DNA from: Zhengitettix transpicula
Taxonomy: Eukaryota > Arthropoda > Insecta > Orthoptera > Tetrigidae
Length of the DNA: 64,000 nucleotides
Assembly: GCA_037074705.1 (NCBI GenBank)
Contig: CM073595.1
Location: forward strand, 27,185,501 to 27,249,500
Direction of reading: 5' to 3'
Made by a program: the position numbers and the translations under genes
In this document: positions 49,584 to 60,284 of the stretch, one piece after another
Numbering within the stretch: the stretch's first letter is position 1
Layout: every line of letters starts with the position of its first letter
The notes under the pieces: model-generated
Databases searched by the model: none
Told to the model about the DNA's origin: nothing
What the model saw: only the letters and a program-made list of their open reading frames with translations

Positions 49584-50550
49584 TGTAATGAGCAAAAATA
49601 AAGTTTAATTAAAGGAATTACTTAACAAAATGATCATAATAAAAAACCTTTTAATTTGCCATAGATTAATTTAACAGGTGTTAATTAATTATTTTTTTAC
49701 AAATGATTTGCCTTAGGTTGGCACGCCGAATTGAATAATTTCAAAATTAACAAACAAATATTTTTTATTTATAATTTGTGGCGTTCAAAGTAAAATGCAA
49801 TCTTTTATATTTCACAAACAATCAAATTTAATAACTCTTCTTCTCAGGGTCTTTAACTGGGGTTGATAAGTAAGAACAATCAAAAATTATAAATTAAATA
49901 ATTAACAATTCAACCAAATTGAAACGAACGGAATACGAAATCTAACACAAATGAAAAGAACGAAATCTGACTATACCCTTAATTACCGTTTACAGAATTT
50001 AATTACTTTGGTTTGTACTTACAAATGTCCTGCTTGTACCAGACTTAGTTTTCGCAGCTTGGGGACACAGTTCGCTAAAAAGGCCATTTATCACTCATTC
50101 TACACATCATGGTCAAAACACACGGTTGTAGTTCTTGTATTATTCCTCCGGGATCTCGATCAGCCGTACCTCCGGTCAACAATCGGACGTAGTATTTCTC
50201 AATGCCTTTATACCGAAAAAATTTCGGTAATCGTATTTATCTGAACGTGGCGCTAAAGTTTTTGTTTCAGCTTTGCGTTTTTTATAACGTGTCTCTCCGT
50301 CCAGACCTTTTTACTTGGATTTTTAAAACATATAAGTCTCTCAGTTGAAATTTTAAGCTTGGGTTATGCTGTTCGTACTCTTAAATTTTTCTCCCTCTCT
50401 CGACCATAATATCCGCCAGACTTAATTCAGCCACTCCTAGCAGCTCGCAACAAAGACCGCCGACAAAGAGCCTGCCGTCATTGTCGCCTTTAAGAATTTG
50501 TACCGCTAAACAATCCAATTATTTAAACAATTAATGGCATACTTAATTAG
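49584..50550 (-). mobile_element. LTR A of a gypsy-like retrotransposon
   Basis: Runs from TGTAATGAGC (its 3' end, minus orientation) to about 50,550, where the expected GGCATTACA end is truncated before a TA-rich tract. It shares internal blocks with LTRs B and C: 'tctcagggtctttaactggg' near 49,842 and 'gactatacccttaattaccg' near 49,970. The orientation is fixed by the primer-binding site at 49,561. Short ORFs inside are spurious. Confidence 0.7.
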
Positions 50551-51527
50551 TATATATAGTATATAGTATATATTTATGGTATTCAAATTAATGATATTAA
50601 CAAAAGCATCTTCGTTTCGGCCAATTAATGTGATAAATTAAATAATTTAAACAATTAAATTTTAGATAAAAAACGTTTATTACCAATTTATATTTAGTTG
50701 GATTTTGTACGAAAAATTTACGTAAATGCCACAGCCTTATTGAAAATCTTAAATCTTCAGGGCCACTTATCGGGCCTCTAACAGTTATAGTAATCCGCAA
50801 TTATAAGCGAATTAAATAAAAACAAAATTTTACAAAAAATTGAATTAAATTTACATAAGAAATATTAATATAGTAAAAATATATAAAAATCTGAAGGAAT
50901 TTTATGAAATCTTAAGAAATGTAAAGAAATCTGACGGTATACAATTTTATACCAGGTTTATATACCAAATAATCAGAGCTGCTCTCATAAAAAACTACTT
51001 ATTCCCTTCACTAATAATTTAAAAGGATTTTATTTAACAGTTCATGGTATATCATTGTTCATAATCTATGTCAGCACAATAAATCAAATCTCCACATTAC
51101 CACAAACACTGAAGTCTTGTAGAATGTTTTAGCGGATAAACCGTTTAGTTTTAAATCGCCACTGAGCTATATCTCTCTCATCAACTTATCACAGCTTTTC
51201 AAAACCTTATTCCATAACTTTATTTTTACTTTGCTATATTTCCGGCCAACTGACCACCGGACACGTCTCTAACATTCCTTCTAGAACTTTTTCATCGAAT
51301 ATCTACCAACCGACTGTAATTAACTGTCCTGGATCTTATCACAGACTGCACTGTTCTGTCGCAAGACTTCAACCTCAAAAAGCCGCCGACAATAATACGT
51401 CTGAAAACTTCACATTCTTATGCAACGCTGACTGTTGCCAACAATACCTGGTTCATAATATTACGCTGACAATACAAATATTGAAGTAATTGTAATCCTT
51501 TCATTATACACAATGGTGGTCACCTCT
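50551..51527 (-). mobile_element. Possible fourth, strongly diverged LTR-like unit
   Basis: Lies between two TA-rich tracts and has about LTR length. A block near 50,755 (CTTCAGGGCCACTTATCGGG) resembles the 'CTCAGGGCCATAACTGGG' block of LTR B. The termini are not recognisable. This is an inference from position and one block. Confidence 0.3.
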
Positions 51528-51547
51528 ATATATATATATATATATAT
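51528..51547. repeat. (TA)n microsatellite
   Basis: Alternating TA ending two bases before LTR B begins. Confidence 0.95.
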
Positions 51548-51549
51548 CT

Positions 51550-52633
51550 TGTAATAAACAACTGGAAGCTTTAATTAAATTTAATTAAAATTTTAATAAT
51601 TATCCTCACGTTGAAGACGTCGAATATATAATAATTAAAAAGGTGGTCTTTAAATCATAGGAATAATTAACAACATTCACTAAGCTTCAATAGAAATTTA
51701 TTATTGTTGATAAATTTACAATGTACAAGACCTATTTTTCACGCCGAATTCCATCCAGTTAAAACAAATACTTTAATTTTCATTTATTAATTCGTGGAAT
51801 TTTTGAACATACAGTTCTTATATCATTACAATCAAATACGTCGGATCTCTTATCTCAGGGCCATAACTGGGTTTGATAATTGGAACGAAATCAATGTATA
51901 ACCTGTCAATTAACAATTCAAGTATAAAAAGTAAACTTAAAACAATATGAAAATAAGTGAAAAGGAAACTGAACGAAATGTGACTATACCTTTTTAATTA
52001 TCGTTTACAAAGTTTGTATCAAAGTATTGTTACTCACAGACCGTCTGTCTGGTACCAGATCTCTCACTTAAATCTTGAAAACTACCCCACTAAAAGGCCA
52101 TTTTTACACTGACTCTACACTTCATTGAAAATTTTAATACACACGATTAAAATACTCGTCCTCTGCTATCTGGAACCTCGGATGAGCCGCCCCCTTTGGT
52201 CTGCTAGTGGTTGTTGGTCCCGTCTATGCGATAATTGTTCAATCAGCGTAAAGCAACCATTTGCTTCACCGTGTTTAATATTATTAAATAGATCTCTCCG
52301 TAAAATATTTGCTTGCTTTCATGTAGAAATACGGGATCTCGCCATTCGTACTTTATATCTGCAAACTTTACTGTTCGTTGCTCTAGGTGAACTGAACTAT
52401 ATTATCTTCCCGTCGACTTTTAACAGTTTCATCTCTCGTTTGCAGAATTTTGACTCCTTCACCTTTCGATCGCCGATTCCAGACTGGCTCTCGAAGTGCA
52501 TACTGAGTTTAAGGGTGCGCGGTCTCCACTGTTGAACAAAGGAAAAACCCGCGTTCATTGTCGCCTTTACGCATTTATAACGCTAACAACTTAATTATAT
52601 TAAAAACAATTATTGGCCTGTTTAATTGGCATT

Positions 52634-52636
<3 letters not shown>
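51550..52636 (-). mobile_element. Solo LTR B, 1,087 bp
   Basis: Full termini: TGTAATAAAC at 51,550 and GGCATTACA ending at 52,636, i.e. TGTAAT...ATTACA. Internal blocks are shared with A and C ('atctcagggccataactggg' near 51,850 and 'gactatacctttttaattat' near 51,982). No internal retrotransposon sequence remains, so it is a solo LTR produced by LTR-LTR recombination. The + strand ORF at 52,125 to 52,535 lies inside and has no counterpart in the other LTRs. Confidence 0.75.

Positions 52637-52686
<50 letters not shown>
52637..52686. repeat. (AT)n microsatellite between LTR B and LTR C
   Basis: About 50 bp of uninterrupted alternating AT, directly touching GGCATTACA of LTR B and TGTAAT of LTR C. 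Confidence 0.97.
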
Positions 52687-52689
<3 letters not shown>

Positions 52690-53135
52690 AATAATCATTT
52701 TTATAAGATTTAAAATTAATTTATTCTTGCCACTTGTGGTGACATTTTGTAATATTTAAAAAAAGTGAACGTTTAAATAAAAGATTATTTTACTTTTACA
52801 ATTAAACAATTTTTTATTTAACAAAAGGTTAACAATTTATACAATTTTAAAAACATATCTCAATCTCTCAAAGGTCTTAACTGGGTTTGATAACGGCAGA
52901 ACATTTAAACATAATCAAAAAACAGAAAATTTAGATTTAATTTAAAAAGAAATATTTATTCGTCTAGACATAGACGAAATTAATTATCGATGAACTTATA
53001 CTACAAGATGGATTTTAAATTTAAACAGTTTATTTTATCAACACTAAAAAACGATATCTGACATTATCTTTTAAGTCGGTTTACAAAAATCATTTTACTT
53101 TTCTCTTGCTACTTACGGCTGCCCAGGATACTTTC

Positions 53136-53251
53136 ACCTTTCGAACACCGTGGTTGGGTTTTCACAGCTTCTATTAAATTCACAGATTCTACTACCTTTC
53201 GAACACCGTGGTGGGGTTTTCACAGCTTCTATTAAATTCACAGATTATACT
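53136..53251. repeat. 58-bp tandem duplication inside LTR C
   Basis: Two near-identical copies starting at 53,136 and 53,194 ('acctttcgaacaccgtgg...'). Confidence 0.9.
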
Positions 53252-53427
53252 AAATACTGTTGGTTTGAAAAAGAAAGTTTGTGGTATCTCGACGACTTTA
53301 CTCTGCTCTGCTTCGATGACGACTGGTTTACTGTAGATATAACAAGTCCTCTCTCCTATGTTTTGGCTGCGACTTTAAACTGCAATATTTCGACGACGAC
53401 TCTTCTTAAACAATGTCTCTCTTAACA

Positions 53428-53511
53428 ACATCTTCCAGCCTCGGTGATCGCAGCACAACTACCTTAATCACATCCTCCAGCCTCGGTGACCGCAGTACAA
53501 CTGACCCCTCA
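53428..53511. repeat. 42-bp tandem duplication inside LTR C
   Basis: Two copies with a 42-bp period at 53,428 and 53,470, each with 'ccagcctcggtga'. It keeps one reading frame open, which produces the repeated SSSLGDRSTT in a spurious ORF. Confidence 0.9.
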
Positions 53512-53865
53512 AAAGCTTATCTCCTCCCTTATATACGCCCTGTCTCCTACTTTTCCATTGTTCGAAAACTTCGTCGCAAATGCCAGTTGACAGATTCTCC
53601 CATTGTCACACGATTTATATCATGCATCTGCAGTTCCGTAGTCAACAAACGGCTAACTACTCCGACACGTCAAGCCGACAATCGAGACAGGACCCGCAAT
53701 TACTTGTCTTCTTCCACCCCCACACGCACGTGCACAGTTTCTAAATGTCAAGACCACCCAAACTGCACCCCCAAGACGAAGAAAGACCTAAATAAACACG
53801 TTCCATAATGCCCCTCCAACAGTCCAGACTATCAATCAGAAACAATGCCTCACTTAACAGGCATT

Positions 53866-53868
<3 letters not shown>

Positions 53869-53918
<50 letters not shown>

Positions 53919-53949
53919 CAGATACGGGCAGATTAAAGTCTCTCTCTAA

Positions 53950-53992
<43 letters not shown>
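53869..53992. repeat. Two (AT)n microsatellites separated by about 38 bp
   Basis: Alternating AT at 53,869 to 53,913 and TA at 53,952 to 53,992, separated by 'aacagatacgggcagattaa' and 'agtctctctctaacc'. The first touches the end of LTR C. Confidence 0.93.
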
Positions 53993-53993
<1 letters not shown>

Positions 53994-53994
<1 letters not shown>

Positions 53995-54060
53995 CACCTT
54001 AGAGGTATAAAATTACATACAAAGATAAAAAATATATTTATATCATGTAAATATGTATAT
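53994..54060 (+). repeat. Dispersed repeat flanking the LTR cluster, right copy
   Basis: 'acaccttagaggtataaaat' followed by 'tacatacaaagataaa' and 'atatatttatatcatgtaa' matches 49,421 to 49,500. Confidence 0.5.
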
Positions 54061-54160
54061 TAATTTAAAACAAATGGGACGTTTGAATACAAAAAATATT
54101 TAAACACAAAAATAAAAATCTAAAATTGTTCCAGTTATAATATATTTTGAATCTTACGTC

Positions 54161-54196
54161 TTACAGTTTCGACCTGTCTGTAGGTATTTATCAAAC
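54161..54196 (-). ncRNA. Hammerhead-like motif
   Basis: On the minus strand TTTGATAAATACCTACAGAC, then AGGTCGAAACTGTAA. Stem II ACCT/AGGT pairs fully and CGAAAC follows, but the CUGANGA box is TGATAAA. It is separated by about 10 kb from the other copies and has a different stem sequence. Confidence 0.35.
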
Positions 54197-55917
54197 ACGT
54201 GATATAGATGATCTGAGGATAGAAATAATACATGAGAACCGAAGATAAATATTATTTTAAAAAAGCTTATATATTAATTAGAGAAGAGATATATAACGTC
54301 TCGGATAATCTGATACAAGGCGTTTTCAAAAACTAAAGGTAGAAAGCCTGCAGTGAAACGTGTATATTTTGTTTCATATTACGAATACAGCCATACGATA
54401 GTACATATAGGCCTAGTAGGTATTTTTTTGGCGTATGGATTTCAGCACTTAGACCTAACAGTGGGGCTCCTTCCAGTCGGAGTTTCCTTCTCAATTATAT
54501 TCTTACCGACTGAAAAAGAAATCTATATTAATTTATAATTTGACTACTCGTAAGCGGTCCAAAATTTAAGCGGTCGCTTCATATTTTACTACAGATAGTA
54601 AACGAATATTTTATTATAAAAATTTATCTAGAGACTTTGGACATCATGAACAGCGGAATAGTTTATAAGAAAATTTACCTGTCAAGGACATTTCCAAACA
54701 AGTTGGTTAAAGATACATACACAGATTTTTTGTCGAATTATTTATTAATATAGTTTTTGCAGTTTCCTGCTAATATGGCATTGAAATTAAGTTTTTATGC
54801 TATTGCGTCATTGAATTGTTGGCTGAAGATAAAAATAAATACTACAACTCGGTGAATTTTAAATAACTGTATGTTATAATAACGTATGTTACAAGAGTTG
54901 GTATCGAATGAAGTCTCGCTCTGTTATCACACCGAACAAATCAAAGGTTTTATCTTCAACTTGCAGGAATAAATGCTGAGATTTTTAATTTTAAATAACA
55001 CTATATTTATTTTTGTAACGAAATATTTCAAGAGATTTTCTTAAAATTAGAGGATGTTGGGCCATGCAGCAGAGACTATCTTAATGATTTACGTGGCTTT
55101 GTTTCCAAACTATACTGTTTATGAGGATACTTAGGTACAAATTATGGAATTTCCCCGAAGTTTTCTGTCGGCATACACTGTTTTGCGTGTTCCTAATTCA
55201 ATGCTTATGTTATGTGATGTCAAGGTAGACGCGCCGTCCCGATTTTCATTATCCTTCACCTGGCTCACATCTCGCTAACTCTCCTGTTGACTTCAACTCA
55301 TTTGGTTTTTCACCTGCATTAACTTTTTCTCGCAAATTAGGAGATATCGCTGCGCCTCACTGGCAGTCCTCACACATTAATTCACATCTTTCCGGTTTTT
55401 AAATATTCTCAACTGTCTAACCTTACTTTTACCTTCAAAAAATTCGCCATTCTCCTATAGCACATGTTCCAGTTTGTGGAATCTCCTTTAGTTTTACGTC
55501 CCCTCAACGCCTTGCAAAAATGACACTTTTCGAGAAAGTTTGCGACGCCATTTCCAAGCCCTTGGGAGGGTTTTCCTTAAGTAACGTCCTGTGTCCATAG
55601 CCGGACAATCTAGCGACGTCCCCCATCGTAACTGCTTCTTCTTTCCTGGCCTGACCTCCGATAGAGGGCCCCAAGACGAGTCTACAATAATTCGGCAAAA
55701 TATCATTTAACAAACTGAATAAATTAATTACGAAAAAATCAAACGTTATAAGACTTCACAAAGGAACTTAATATACGATTCAGCTTCTACGTTCAAAAAA
55801 TAGGGATTGATTCGTTAAGGACGCATTCCTAATCTTCAATGGAAATTTTCTGGAAGAGTTCTGTATTTCCTGGAAACTACAGGGAAATATGCAAAGGATC
55901 TTATCGACCGTTATCAA
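54197..55917. other. AT-rich DNA with one GC-richer patch, no gene seen
   Basis: The patch at about 55,494 to 55,713 gives two overlapping minus-strand ORFs of about 70 aa in different frames. Neither is recognisable and there is no conserved motif. The rest is AT-rich without coding signal. Confidence 0.4.
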
Positions 55918-56149
55918 GATCGATACTACCGTATGAACTGATGCAGTTTAGCAACAGAAGTATGTATCAGAGAATGTTCTCAGAATTGTCTACGGCTTAA
56001 GAACGGTTTCTTACGACGCCGTGTGTGATATATCGAGCACGACACCGATCGATATCTTGGAAGAGAAACGACCTAGAATTTACCATCGAGGACAGGGAGA
56101 CCGAGACACCCTTCGACGCAAAGGCAACAAGGGATTGGCGAGGTTGTAA
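55918..56149 (+). pseudogene. LINE (R1/jockey-type) ORF2 C-terminal remnant
   Basis: The frame from 55,952 to the TAA at 56,147 reads ENVLRIVYGLRTVS, then TTPIDILEEKRPRIY and RGQGDRDTLRR. This is the conserved region after the reverse transcriptase in insect R1/jockey-type LINEs, where 'LRVASAYRTVS...PIDLLAEER' is usual. Just upstream, another frame reads SILPYELMQFSNRSMYQR, the preceding part, so there is at least one frameshift near 55,967. The intact protein copies LINE RNA into DNA at the target site. This is a dead fragment. Confidence 0.75.
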
Positions 56150-56282
56150 CGGCCGCCACGTTGGGAAACACCAACCTCTGTAAGAATAACGATATCACTA
56201 GAAATAATTACTAATGGATTACGGAACTGCTTTAGTGCATTTCCACATCGCGATGACGAGTCGGTGGCGCTAGCATACGTTC

Positions 56283-56343
56283 GTTACATGTAGATGGGTG
56301 TGGCCATGTCTTGTGGAGAGAGTTGTAGTTCGCCATATGAGCC
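56283..56343 (+). repeat. Dispersed repeat pair, copy 1
   Basis: 'cgttacatgtagatgggtgt' followed by a 'cttgtggagagagt' block. The second copy is at 58,087 with 'ccgttacatgtagaggggtg' and 'cttgtgaagggagt'. Same strand, 1.8 kb apart. Family unknown. Confidence 0.6.
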
Positions 56344-58086
56344 AGTAATTAAATATATATCTTTCTATACGTCTGCATCAGTTTTTAGGAAATGTTGGTA
56401 TCACAGAAGGAACCGGAAACAGTGAAATTGTTGTTGTAACGTCAATATTTATACAAAATTCCAGTTATGAAATGCTTATTTTTTTAATTATTTCATATAA
56501 GATCTGTCAAAAACTCATCACTATTCTCACTAGGACAAAGTGTCGTCCCGGAAATGGAGTCGAGTGTTAACTGCTTGTCATTGCTTTAAGGTGGCCTTAC
56601 CTCATTTTGAATTAAATATACTAAACTTTCACTCTACGTATAATGTATATATTTTTTAAGAATCAGATTTTCATATTTTTATCACGATTTTTTCTTATTT
56701 ATGTATGAATCATTTTTCATTCAAGCATTGTCTTACATTAATAGTTTCTCATTTACAAAATGTCTATTTTTATATATTTGATCATATATTATTTTTTCTT
56801 ATGTATGTATTTTTCTTATTTGTGTATTTTCTATTTTGTGATCTTTCCTCATTGACGTATTTCCCTTATACCATTGATGTATTTAATATCTGCGTGCGAT
56901 GCTTCGCCTTGCCCTACTTCCTCATCCGGAATTCAATAAATCCAAATGATTTTGCGATACCAATCCACTTTTAACTGAGTAATGCAGACACATTAGCCTT
57001 CGGTAGGGTGAGATGAAAGGACAAAATCGATAAAGCAGCTGAGCGCAGCAGAAACAAAATATACATTTTTCTCCACGTGTCTCTGGAGCAACACAACACA
57101 AATCTATGAACGTTAATAACGCCATACATATGCGGACTATTGGTCCAAAAATTGTAGGTAGAATGCGAATTAATAATTCAGCGCTAAAAAAAAGTGTTTT
57201 TTTGTATTTACACTGTTATTGTCCTAAGCGAACGTAGTCAAATAAAAAAAATTGAAATTGTATTTGATTAAGGCTGCTAATTTGTTCAACTTATTATCTT
57301 AACATATGGAATTTTTTAATAGGTCTATAAATGCTGTAACATGTTATATGGGAACAAAACTCAAGGTGCATAATGTTATGAACGAAATAATTTGGGGAGA
57401 AATTAATATTTCGCTCTACTCTTATTGGCATTTGTGAGTAAACGTGAAGTATTTTTGTATTAAATGTAATGTATTTTTTTTGGCTCTCCCTAAACTATGT
57501 AGGTCATGTTATAGGTGGATTGTTGATTAATTGAATCATAGCAACGTCGCTTCGAGTTATTGGCTGTATGAAAAACGTTCCCGACCGTTAAGTGAATACA
57601 GTAGTACAAAAGTAACAAGGTTTTTATTCAGGACACAGATTAAACTTTTCAAGTAACACTTGGAACGTCGAGACAACAACGAATAGTCTATGTGGCTGTT
57701 GACGAGGCGAGAACGACGAAAAAACGCGCTTGAACGATGCAATCGAGGCCCGCGCCACGGATTTAGAATACGTCGCTATGAACGCATCAGCATTATCGAG
57801 CTACGCACAGAAATACATAAAAAAGAGGTTCTTTGTTCCTATTCATGATACTGCAAAACGCGATACAGTTATTAAATATGAAATAAACCATTGTAATACG
57901 AGTAGAGGCGGAAACGAGTTGGTAGCGGGTAAGTACCTTCATCGCGACCACACTCATTTCCGTTTAAGTATTAACTCGCATACCTCATTGCCTAGATTAA
58001 TGATAGAAGTACTCAAAATTATGCCCGCAGCGTGGAGTAGGTGTCACCTCTGCTTGTAGATAGCTACAACCAGTAGTAAAATTATC

Positions 58087-58145
58087 CGTTACATGTAGAG
58101 GGGTGTGATCTTATCTTGTGAAGGGAGTCAAATCCGTATATCAGA
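58087..58145 (+). repeat. Dispersed repeat pair, copy 2
   Basis: See copy 1. It lies about 95 bp before the first in-frame transposase codons at 58,240, so the repeat may belong to that element. Confidence 0.6.
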
Positions 58146-58212
58146 AAATGTCGTATCTGGAAAAAAGTCTCTTAACTGACATTTTTCATATTTAAAAATA
58201 ATGAATAGCGCT

Positions 58213-58457
58213 ACGTTTCGTTAAGTCCGATGACCACCCCGATCGCCAGATTTATCGAGCATCGATTACTTCTTACGAGGCCACCTGAAGGCCATCATTT
58301 ACCAGATTCCAGTTGACTCAACCTCGTTCGACTATCCATTAGGGCGTCAAGCGTCCGCGACATGCCTGGAAACTTTGTATCTGTTCGCCAATCATTCCTT
58401 CGACGCTAACAAGAATGTTTTACTGTTATTGGTCGCAATTTTGAGCATTTATTATAA
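58213..58457 (+). pseudogene. DDE transposase C-terminal remnant ('SPDL...F' family)
   Basis: From 58,240 the codons read RSPDLSSIDYFLRGHLKAI then YQIPVDSTS. From about 58,372 another frame reads SVRQSFLRR, a stop, then QECFTVIGRNFEHLL and TAA at 58,455. These match the end of a mariner-like transposase family very common in insects (usual forms 'RSPDLTPLDFFLWGYLK' and 'VRQS..RRC..CI...G..FEHLL'). There is at least one frameshift and one internal stop. The N-terminal and first catalytic regions are absent. Confidence 0.75.
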
Positions 58458-59047
58458 ACATTGCTGGAAAGAAGCATTTGTAAATAAACAATGTTTTTTT
58501 TTCTTTTCAAGTCACACTTTTTTGTTTGTGCCTCAGCGCTACACTTCTGACCATACATTCATATACACAAAAATGTATGTTTTAGTAAGCTGTACCACTA
58601 CTCAAAATTTGTCCCATGACCATAGAAATACCCTGTAGATATGTGTTATATTAAAATAAAAGAAGTGGAAAACTCCTCCCATTTTCATAGTTAACCACAG
58701 ATAAGAATATAAAATTATTTTTTTTTCAGTTCCATTATATGATTTGAAATAGTCGACTCGTGGTCTGACTTACATTCTTGATCATGGGCGACGTCACCAA
58801 ACAATTACATACGAAACTGTTTTGCAATTTGAGTGTATGGAGCGATTAAGACGGGGTAGAAAAATCGCGTAGTAAGTATGGGAGACGAAGTAGGTCAAGG
58901 AGTGGGCTTGGAGGAGGAAACAAAGTAACGGGTTGTGGAAAATGGAATGCATTTCGAGGACTTAGAATCTCTGACTGTGTTAAGCACGTTGATTGCAACT
59001 GGGAGCATACTTTTTTAATTCTAGATACGGCTGTGTTATTTTCAGCC
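58458..59047. other. Probable 3' region of the transposon, then unassigned DNA
   Basis: After the transposase stop comes non-coding sequence to AAATACCCTGTA at 58,626, which I take as a possible terminal inverted repeat, although no left partner was found. The remainder to 59,047 shows no gene. Confidence 0.35.
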
Positions 59048-59290
59048 GGCCTGCTGTGGCGTAGTGGTCATTGTCTCGTATCACAGACGCCCCAGGTTCG
59101 AATCCCGGCGAGGGTATGGATGTTGTTTGTGTTTATCATCAACACAGAACTTCTCACTGGAGAGTTTCCTGCAAATGTCAGTAAAAACGGACACCTCTGT
59201 TCCTAAGCCAGCACATTGCCCTCTAGAATATTCAAAATTCAGATTGTCAATTAAAATATTGGGGAAAAAAGATACGACTGAGCGGACTTC
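59048..59290 (+). mobile_element. tRNA-derived SINE
   Basis: The head has a Pol III A box TGGCGTAGTGG (59,057 to 59,067) and a B box GGTTCGAATCC (59,095 to 59,105), 27 bp apart, in a tRNA-like context but without a good cloverleaf. A body follows with 'gtttatcatcaacacag' and 'cctctgttcctaagccag'. The 3' end is uncertain, and I place it near the 'attggggaaaaaagatac' region. The head is not close to the tRNA-Glu of the array. It was mobilised by LINE enzymes in trans. Overlapping ORFs are spurious. Confidence 0.7.
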
Positions 59291-59629
59291 TGCTAATGGA
59301 TGACTACTTACATTTGGTATCGGATACTTTAAATGAACAGCAGATGATTCCACTTAATCGCGTATTACATACGACGAATTTGTGAAGCACGTTTTCAAAG
59401 TCACACGTGATTATGCCGCGGAGTAAGTACAGTTCACTTATGTAATGGGCGTAATTTGTCTGAATGGATGTTTGTAGCGTGGTACAGCGGGCGTGGGGCT
59501 GACTTTCCGACGCCGTCGTTTGGCCGGCTAATGACGCTGACTCTGATGGGCCCGCCCAATCCCTTCGGCCATATCTTTTGCAGGGAACAGGACTAAGATG
59601 TTCCCTCGCATCACCGTGTCGGCTCGTCA
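59291..59629. other. Unassigned DNA leading into a CpG-rich island
   Basis: No gene recognised. GC content rises from about 59,480. The minus-strand ORF at 59,304 to 59,630 has no domain. Confidence 0.35.
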
Positions 59630-60010
59630 TTTATCAACGAAAAATCGCCCCCGCTGTCTGCGCGGCGCTACACGTGTCCGAGAGCTGCTCCTGACGCCGC
59701 GACGCACGGAGGAGAGACGCACGGAGGAGAGACGCACAGAGGAGAGACGCGCGCCATTGTCCGCGCCTGCGACCTCCGCCTCCGCCTTTCTGCTGTAAAT
59801 ATCTGGCGCGTCACCGCCTGTCTATCTTATTATGATTGAATACGCTCCGGGCCGCGGTATTGTCAGCGCTTCTTGCCGAGACCCTCTCCTTTGTTTCAAC
59901 TGTTTCGCCTATTATTTATAGTCCGACGGAGCTCGTTACGTGTCGTCGTCTTTTCGACGTCGACGCGTGAAGTCGGTTCGTTTCGTCCGAACAGCCAATC
60001 CGAAACGAAA
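59630..60010. promoter_or_regulatory. CpG-rich island, possible promoter or enhancer
   Basis: By eye the rows from 59,641 to 60,000 hold about 5 to 12 CpG each per 60 bp, against one or two in the surrounding AT-rich DNA. It includes CGCGGCGCTACACGTG, GGGCCGCGG, 'CCTCTCCTTTGTTTCAAC' and a TTATTTATAG tract near 59,910 that could act as a weak TATA element. No coding exon was found. It could be a promoter, an enhancer or a GC-rich TE fragment. Confidence 0.4.
59701..59745. repeat. 15-bp tandem repeat, three copies
   Basis: GACGCACGGAGGAGA three times (third copy with A for G), inside the CpG island. Because 15 is a multiple of 3 it keeps a short ORF open (repeating RRTEE). I do not consider that ORF a gene. 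Confidence 0.95.
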
Positions 60011-60284
60011 TTTCCAAAGACCACCCACTGCTTTGCACATCGTTGAGCCGTCTAGTACAGAGGAAAATTTACCATGCTTCTACTTCGTCGCCATGACATC
60101 ATTCCTTTATTCAATAAACGTTCTATTCATTTATTATAATCCATAAATAGCGCCACACATCGAGTTGCAGTTGTGTGGAGCATCCAGTAACTAACATAAC
60201 AACTATAAATTATCAATTATTCTGCTTTAGTGACTATGTAATTATAATACTTATTCTGGAGTCAGGCTTTTCGCGAACGACTAC

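Larger units (their letters stand above)
52687..53868 (-). mobile_element. Solo LTR C, 1,182 bp
   Basis: Termini TGTAATAATC at 52,687 and GGCATTACA ending at 53,868. Landmark block 'aaggtcttaactgggtttga' near 52,871. It contains two internal tandem duplications (58 bp at 53,136 and 42 bp at 53,428), which explain part of its extra length over LTR B. The + strand ORFs of 91 and 131 aa inside are by-products of these duplications and of the GC-richer LTR 5' half. I do not call them genes. Confidence 0.75.
56150..58212. other. Unassigned DNA with a small repeat pair
   Basis: No recognisable gene. Short ORFs at 56,705 to 56,974 and 57,730 to 58,059 lack domains. Composition is AT-rich, with a moderate patch at 57,650 to 57,950. 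It contains the two members of the repeat annotated at 56,283 and 58,087. Confidence 0.4.

Noticed and set aside
52125..52535. 136-aa ORF, longest in the window
   Set aside because: Lies wholly inside solo LTR B and has no conserved counterpart in LTRs A or C.
53413..53808. 131-aa ORF with repeated SSSLGDRSTT
   Set aside because: Lies inside solo LTR C. The repeat comes from a 42-bp tandem duplication that happens to be a multiple of three.
55494..55713. Two overlapping minus-strand ORFs of about 70 aa
   Set aside because: They occupy different frames of the same stretch with no motif in either, so neither can be supported.
59048..59120. Functional tRNA gene
   Set aside because: A and B boxes are present, but no proper anticodon stem or acceptor pairing can be drawn. 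Fits a SINE head better.
59598..59798. 66-aa ORF with RRTEE repeats
   Set aside because: Produced by a 15-bp tandem repeat in a CpG-rich island. No start-context or domain support.
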